This document shows positions 19,860 through 23,023 of a stretch of DNA of 23,023 bases, piece after piece (the stretch's first letter is position 1; each line of letters opens with the position of its first letter). The notes under the pieces were generated by a model that searched no databases, was not told the origin of the DNA, and worked only from the letters and a program-made list of their open reading frames with translations. This DNA is from a virus: the IMG/VR virus record IMGVR_UViG_3300025101_000203, positions 1 to 23,023 of that record. One strand, written 5' to 3'. The position numbers and the translations under genes were made by a program.

Positions 19860-20305
19860 TAGCAAGACCACTTAGTAAAGTTCACGTTTTAGATGTAGCG
19901 GATCGTGTTCCGTTGCAAAACAATTCGCAGTTAGGTTTAGTTCTTTCTGCAATGCCTGTTTATTTGCAGCCGGGCAGAGGCTTGGCACTTATAGACAATG
20001 GCAAGGTTTATGCCGTGACAGGTCTAGCGCCTGTATGGGAAGGTGTAGCAGAAGCATGGTTTTTGCCTACGCGAGAAATGAACGGTAAGCGGATACAGAC
20101 AGTACGTTTAGTAAAACGTGAGTTAGATGCCGCAATAACTAGACTGAAGCTGACAAGAGTACAAGCTGTTGTTAGATCAGATTTTACAAACGCACATAAG
20201 CTTGCAAAATTTTTAGGTTTTACAAGCGAAGGTGTAATGCACAAATATGGACCAGATGGTTTAGATTACGAAAGGTACGCGAAATGGATGCACTGCCACT
20301 TTTAA
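19856..20305 (+). CDS. GNAT-like internal/assembly protein (T7 gp13-type)
   Basis: 149 residues. GLALIDNGKVYAVTGLAPVWEGVAEAWFLPTREM is a GNAT-fold central sheet. VKRELDAAITRLKLTRVQAVVRSDFTNAHKLAKFLGFTSEGVMHKYGPDGLDYERYAK shows the end of the GNAT fold with the A-x-K-x-x-x-F-L-G-F-x-x-E-G-x-M-x-x-Y-G-x-D-G signature. The acetyl-CoA loop is poor, so it may not be active as an enzyme. T7-type phages have a gp13-like protein in this position. Its stop overlaps the next gene by 22 bases. Confidence 0.72.
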   Translation: MIARPLSKVHVLDVADRVPLQNNSQLGLVLSAMPVYLQPGRGLALIDNGKVYAVTGLAPVWEGVAEAWFLPTREMNGKRIQTVRLVKRELDAAITRLKLTRVQAVVRSDFTNAHKLAKFLGFTSEGVMHKYGPDGLDYERYAKWMHCHF

Positions 20306-20823
20306 TGATGGGTACGCAAGTTGCTGGCGGCATAGCAGAAAAAAGCGCTGCTAACAAAGCGGCAGCGGCAGCTGCAAGAGTTGGTGAGTTTAATGCACAG
20401 ATTATCGAGCGTGACATAAATCTAGCAGAAAATCAACGTACTATTATTAACAACAATGTGCTTATTTCTAACAAACGTAAACGTATGGCGTTTCGTGAGG
20501 CGCAAGGTGCAGCTGTAGCTGGGTTTGCTTATGCTGGCGTAGATATTGCAGTCGGTACACCTATGGATGTTTTGCGTAAAGGTGGTCGGGAAAGTGATTT
20601 TGAAATTGCTATAGATAAATTTAATAACTACGTCACCAATATGCAGATTAACGATGCTATAGAAGATACAAAGTTAACAGCGCAGTTATCACGTATGGAA
20701 GCTGGTGCATCAGCGGCCGCGCTTAGATCGTCAGGTACGGCAAGTTTAATAGCTGGTTTTGGTTCCGCTGCACGTATTGGTTACGACACTGGTTATTTCG
20801 CAAGCAATACTGCAACTGCTTAG
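20284..20823 (+). CDS. Internal virion protein, T7 gp14-like
   Basis: 179 residues. MDALPLLMMGTQVAGGIAEKSAANKAAAAAARVGEFNAQIIERD, then NQRTIINNNVLISNKRKRMAFREAQGAAVAGFAYAGVDIAVGTPMDVLRKGGRESDFE: hydrophobic start, Ala-rich helix, and the G-x-P-x-D-V-L motif common to gp14-like ejection proteins. T7 gp14 enters the host outer membrane during ejection. Start overlaps the preceding gene by 22 bases. The match is by layout and position. Confidence 0.75.
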   Translation: MDALPLLMMGTQVAGGIAEKSAANKAAAAAARVGEFNAQIIERDINLAENQRTIINNNVLISNKRKRMAFREAQGAAVAGFAYAGVDIAVGTPMDVLRKGGRESDFEIAIDKFNNYVTNMQINDAIEDTKLTAQLSRMEAGASAAALRSSGTASLIAGFGSAARIGYDTGYFASNTATA

Positions 20824-20839
20824 TAAAGGGTAAATATTA

Positions 20840-23023
20840 ATGCGTATACCTATCTATCGTGCTGGTAGCACACCTACAAGCGAAGCGCCCGGTCGTAGTT
20901 TTAGAGCAAGAGCGAGTGCAGCGCCTTTTATTCGACAGGCAGAAGCTAAAGCTAGTGTGTTTACAGCTGCTACTAAACAGATTGGTGAGTTTGCTGCTAC
21001 GCGATACAAAGCTGCTAGGGAAGCGCAGATAAACCAAAAGTTACTAGCTGGTGAAGCAGCTTTACGTGAAGATGCGCGTAGATTGTCTAGAGTTGATCCG
21101 GGTGAACTTGGTTCAATTTTTAACGAAGGTGGCAACGAACAAGAAGGTCAGTGGGCGTTAGCTACTAAAACAGCAAGAGAAAGTTTGCTAGACGGTGTTA
21201 CTGATCCGCGCAGTCAACAAGTATTAACTGACCGTTTCAATCAAATGGAGCTAACCTATCGGTATAGCTTACGCGGTGCAATAGATACAAAGCTTGATGC
21301 AGCTACGCAAAAAACAAGAGCCGATGCAGCAACGCAGTTTTCGCAAAACATTGCAAGTGCTACAGAACTAAACGAAGCAAAACTTCACGCAAATAACTTT
21401 GGCATTAACTCTGTTAGGCTTGCACAGTTAGGACTAGGTAATCCCGGTGCATTAAAACAACAAGAGTACAATGCTTTGTACAACGGTATTCTTGGCAATA
21501 TACGTGCAGCATTGAATAGTAGCGGTACGCCTGTACAAGACTTAGAAGAGTTACGACTAACTCTTAGGGATTTACAAAAGCTGCAAAGCGAAGGGCTTTC
21601 TGTTTCTGAAAGGGCAGCTGGTAGGGAAACTGTGTTAGCCAACAGTGGAGCCGGGCGTATGCAGATCGGTTTACTGGAAATGTTGCCGATGAATGATGCG
21701 GCAAAACTATTGCAAAGTCTTGGCGCTGGTGCAGCGTTTTTTGATGCTCCGTCAGCTGAACAACAAAAACTTGAAAGAGTTAATCTTCAAATTCTTAAAG
21801 AAACAAAAAAAGGAATTACTGATGGCGTTTCAATGTTGCAAAAAGGATTGGCTTTACCTGATGGTTATATAGAAACGTTAGAAGCGCAAGCGCAACTGAC
21901 TATGCCTTTCGGAGATGAAGCAGACCAAACTGTTACTACTGAAGGTCTTGCTGATTTACGTTTTTTAAACAATCTTTCGCAAGCTGTTAAAGGTGTCAGT
22001 AACACAAAAGGTATTAACGATTTAATAATTAGCTTAGAAGGTCCGGGTGTTACAGAAGGTCAAGCAAGTTTAGGTTTAGAGTTTTTGCGCGGTTTTAAAG
22101 CTGACATGGAAAAACAACTTAAATCTGATCCTGTAGGATACGCTTCTAAAGTAGGGTCGGTAGATATAACTCCAATAGACTTATCTCCACAGGCAATACA
22201 AAGTTCAAACTTTACAGGTGGTATTGATAACACCGGGATCTCTAAAAGAATAAATGATGCGATTGCAATACATGGTCATTATGAACTTGACGGAGCTATA
22301 AAGTTTCTTACGCCAGAAGATGTTGCTAAATATGCGCCAAGTTTTAATACAGGAACAGCTGTAGAAAAAATGCAAGCTATCACTACAGTTCAACAAATGT
22401 TTGGTAGACACGCCGGGTCGGTGTTAGAACAGCTGTCTGGTCAAGCGCCTGTTACAATGCACGTTGCTGGTCTTATGCAAGATGGGCTTATGCCACAAGC
22501 TGAAGTAATATTTAAAGGTGTAGAAGAAATAAACGCAAACGGTGTGCCGATAGAAGGTACTGATATGCGTGAAGCAGAAAGCACAATGTTTGGTATTATT
22601 GGTGCGGCGTATGAATTTTTGCCCGGCGAACTAAATGCTAAACTTAAAAAAGATATAAAAGATGTAGCATTAGCGTATTACGCAGAAGTTATTTCGCGTA
22701 AAGTTGATAAGACTTATGACGAAGGTTTGTGGTCAGAAGCTGTTAAGATTGCGTCAGGTTTTAATCCGCAAACTGGTGGCGGTGGTGTGCAAGAAATAAA
22801 AGAAAAACCAACAATTCTACCGCCAAATAGAACAGCTGAAGAAATAGAAACAGCATTAGAAAATATAACAATAGAAAACTTTAGCAGTATTGCTAGCACA
22901 ACACTTATTGACAAAGAATTATTTGAGGCAATTCAAAGTGGCGAACAATATTCTTTATATACAAGAGGTCGTGAGAATGGAAAGATTGTTTACGGTGTTC
23001 AGCGTGGCGAATATGGATCAACT
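20840..23023 (+). CDS. Large internal virion/ejection protein, 5' part (T7 gp15/gp16 position)
   Basis: Opens at ATG 20840 with AAAGGG nine bases upstream and stays open for 728 codons to the window edge, so the gene is cut off. It starts MRIPIYRAGSTPTSEAPGRS and continues with long Ala/Gln/Lys-rich helical regions (residues 20-320), then a more globular portion. GREN and VYGVQRGEYG near the end suggest more domains to come. Position after the gp14-like gene and the helical make-up point to the inner-core ejection proteins that form a channel for DNA entry. I see no lytic transglycosylase motif in the visible part. Confidence 0.78.
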   Translation, partial: MRIPIYRAGSTPTSEAPGRSFRARASAAPFIRQAEAKASVFTAATKQIGEFAATRYKAAREAQINQKLLAGEAALREDARRLSRVDPGELGSIFNEGGNEQEGQWALATKTARESLLDGVTDPRSQQVLTDRFNQMELTYRYSLRGAIDTKLDAATQKTRADAATQFSQNIASATELNEAKLHANNFGINSVRLAQLGLGNPGALKQQEYNALYNGILGNIRAALNSSGTPVQDLEELRLTLRDLQKLQSEGLSVSERAAGRETVLANSGAGRMQIGLLEMLPMNDAAKLLQSLGAGAAFFDAPSAEQQKLERVNLQILKETKKGITDGVSMLQKGLALPDGYIETLEAQAQLTMPFGDEADQTVTTEGLADLRFLNNLSQAVKGVSNTKGINDLIISLEGPGVTEGQASLGLEFLRGFKADMEKQLKSDPVGYASKVGSVDITPIDLSPQAIQSSNFTGGIDNTGISKRINDAIAIHGHYELDGAIKFLTPEDVAKYAPSFNTGTAVEKMQAITTVQQMFGRHAGSVLEQLSGQAPVTMHVAGLMQDGLMPQAEVIFKGVEEINANGVPIEGTDMREAESTMFGIIGAAYEFLPGELNAKLKKDIKDVALAYYAEVISRKVDKTYDEGLWSEAVKIASGFNPQTGGGGVQEIKEKPTILPPNRTAEEIETALENITIENFSSIASTTLIDKELFEAIQSGEQYSLYTRGRENGKIVYGVQRGEYGST

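Noticed and set aside
1-23023. tRNA genes, CRISPR arrays, insertion sequences, integrase and attachment site
   Set aside because: I looked for tRNA T-arm-like motifs, regularly spaced repeats and transposase or integrase motifs and saw none. The iteron repeats at 7.2 kb are adjacent and AT-rich, not CRISPR-like.

Overview
The window is part of a tailed double-stranded DNA phage (or a prophage of one) with a T7/podovirus-type virion. The head and tail genes from about 10.1 kb onward are in the T7-like order: small terminase, large terminase, head-tail connector (portal), scaffold, major capsid protein, tail tube A, tail tube B, then internal/ejection proteins. No integrase, DNA polymerase, helicase, phage RNA polymerase or tail fibre is present here. 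The last gene runs off the right edge, so the phage continues beyond the window. Base composition is roughly 40% GC by eye. Scanning every line for GAATC, GACTC, GAGTC and GATTC, I found no GANTC site, although about 80 would be expected. This fits a host that recognises GANTC, as CcrM-bearing Alphaproteobacteria do. An alphaproteobacterial, possibly marine, host is an inference and not proven.

Layout. (1) 32-2658, plus strand: a tightly overlapping lysis block (small exported protein, 37-aa protein, EF-hand membrane protein, 3-TM holin, membrane/coiled-coil protein, GH19 endolysin), followed by a run of very small lysine-rich proteins, most ending in a K-K/R-x-S-M-M tail. (2) 5123-2660, minus strand: a Red-like recombination operon (PD-(D/E)XK exonuclease, single-strand annealing protein, Gln-rich protein, small HTH protein) plus a small exported protein. 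(3) 5194-7883, plus strand, divergent from (2): Cro-like regulator, Holliday-junction-resolvase-like nuclease, winged-helix protein, zinc-finger protein, Mom-like DNA-modification protein, a second zinc-ribbon protein, an Asn-rich protein whose DNA carries AT-rich iterons, and an HTH protein. (4) 9850-7942, minus strand: accessory operon led by a cysteine-peptidase-like protein and containing two very small genes that are easy to miss. It ends in a strong terminator. (5) 10103-23023, plus strand: packaging, head, tail and ejection genes. A short promoter-plus-terminator leader precedes it, and a terminator follows the capsid and decoration genes.

How it may work together. Divergent early promoters at about 5.14 kb and 9.93 kb carry the same inverted repeat, TTGACA-N5-TGTCAA, over the -35 box. 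A third copy lies at 9.05 kb. The Cro-like protein encoded at 5194 is the obvious candidate to bind them. Recombination functions (exonuclease, annealing protein, resolvase) could serve replication or concatemer formation, possibly from an iteron-like origin at 7.15-7.25 kb. The Mom-like enzyme and the GANTC avoidance look like two separate defences against restriction. The late genes may be controlled by antitermination at the terminator at 10.07 kb, in the manner of the lambda PR'-tR' leader. Promoters resemble host sigma-70 promoters, so host RNA polymerase is the likely transcriptase for at least the early genes.
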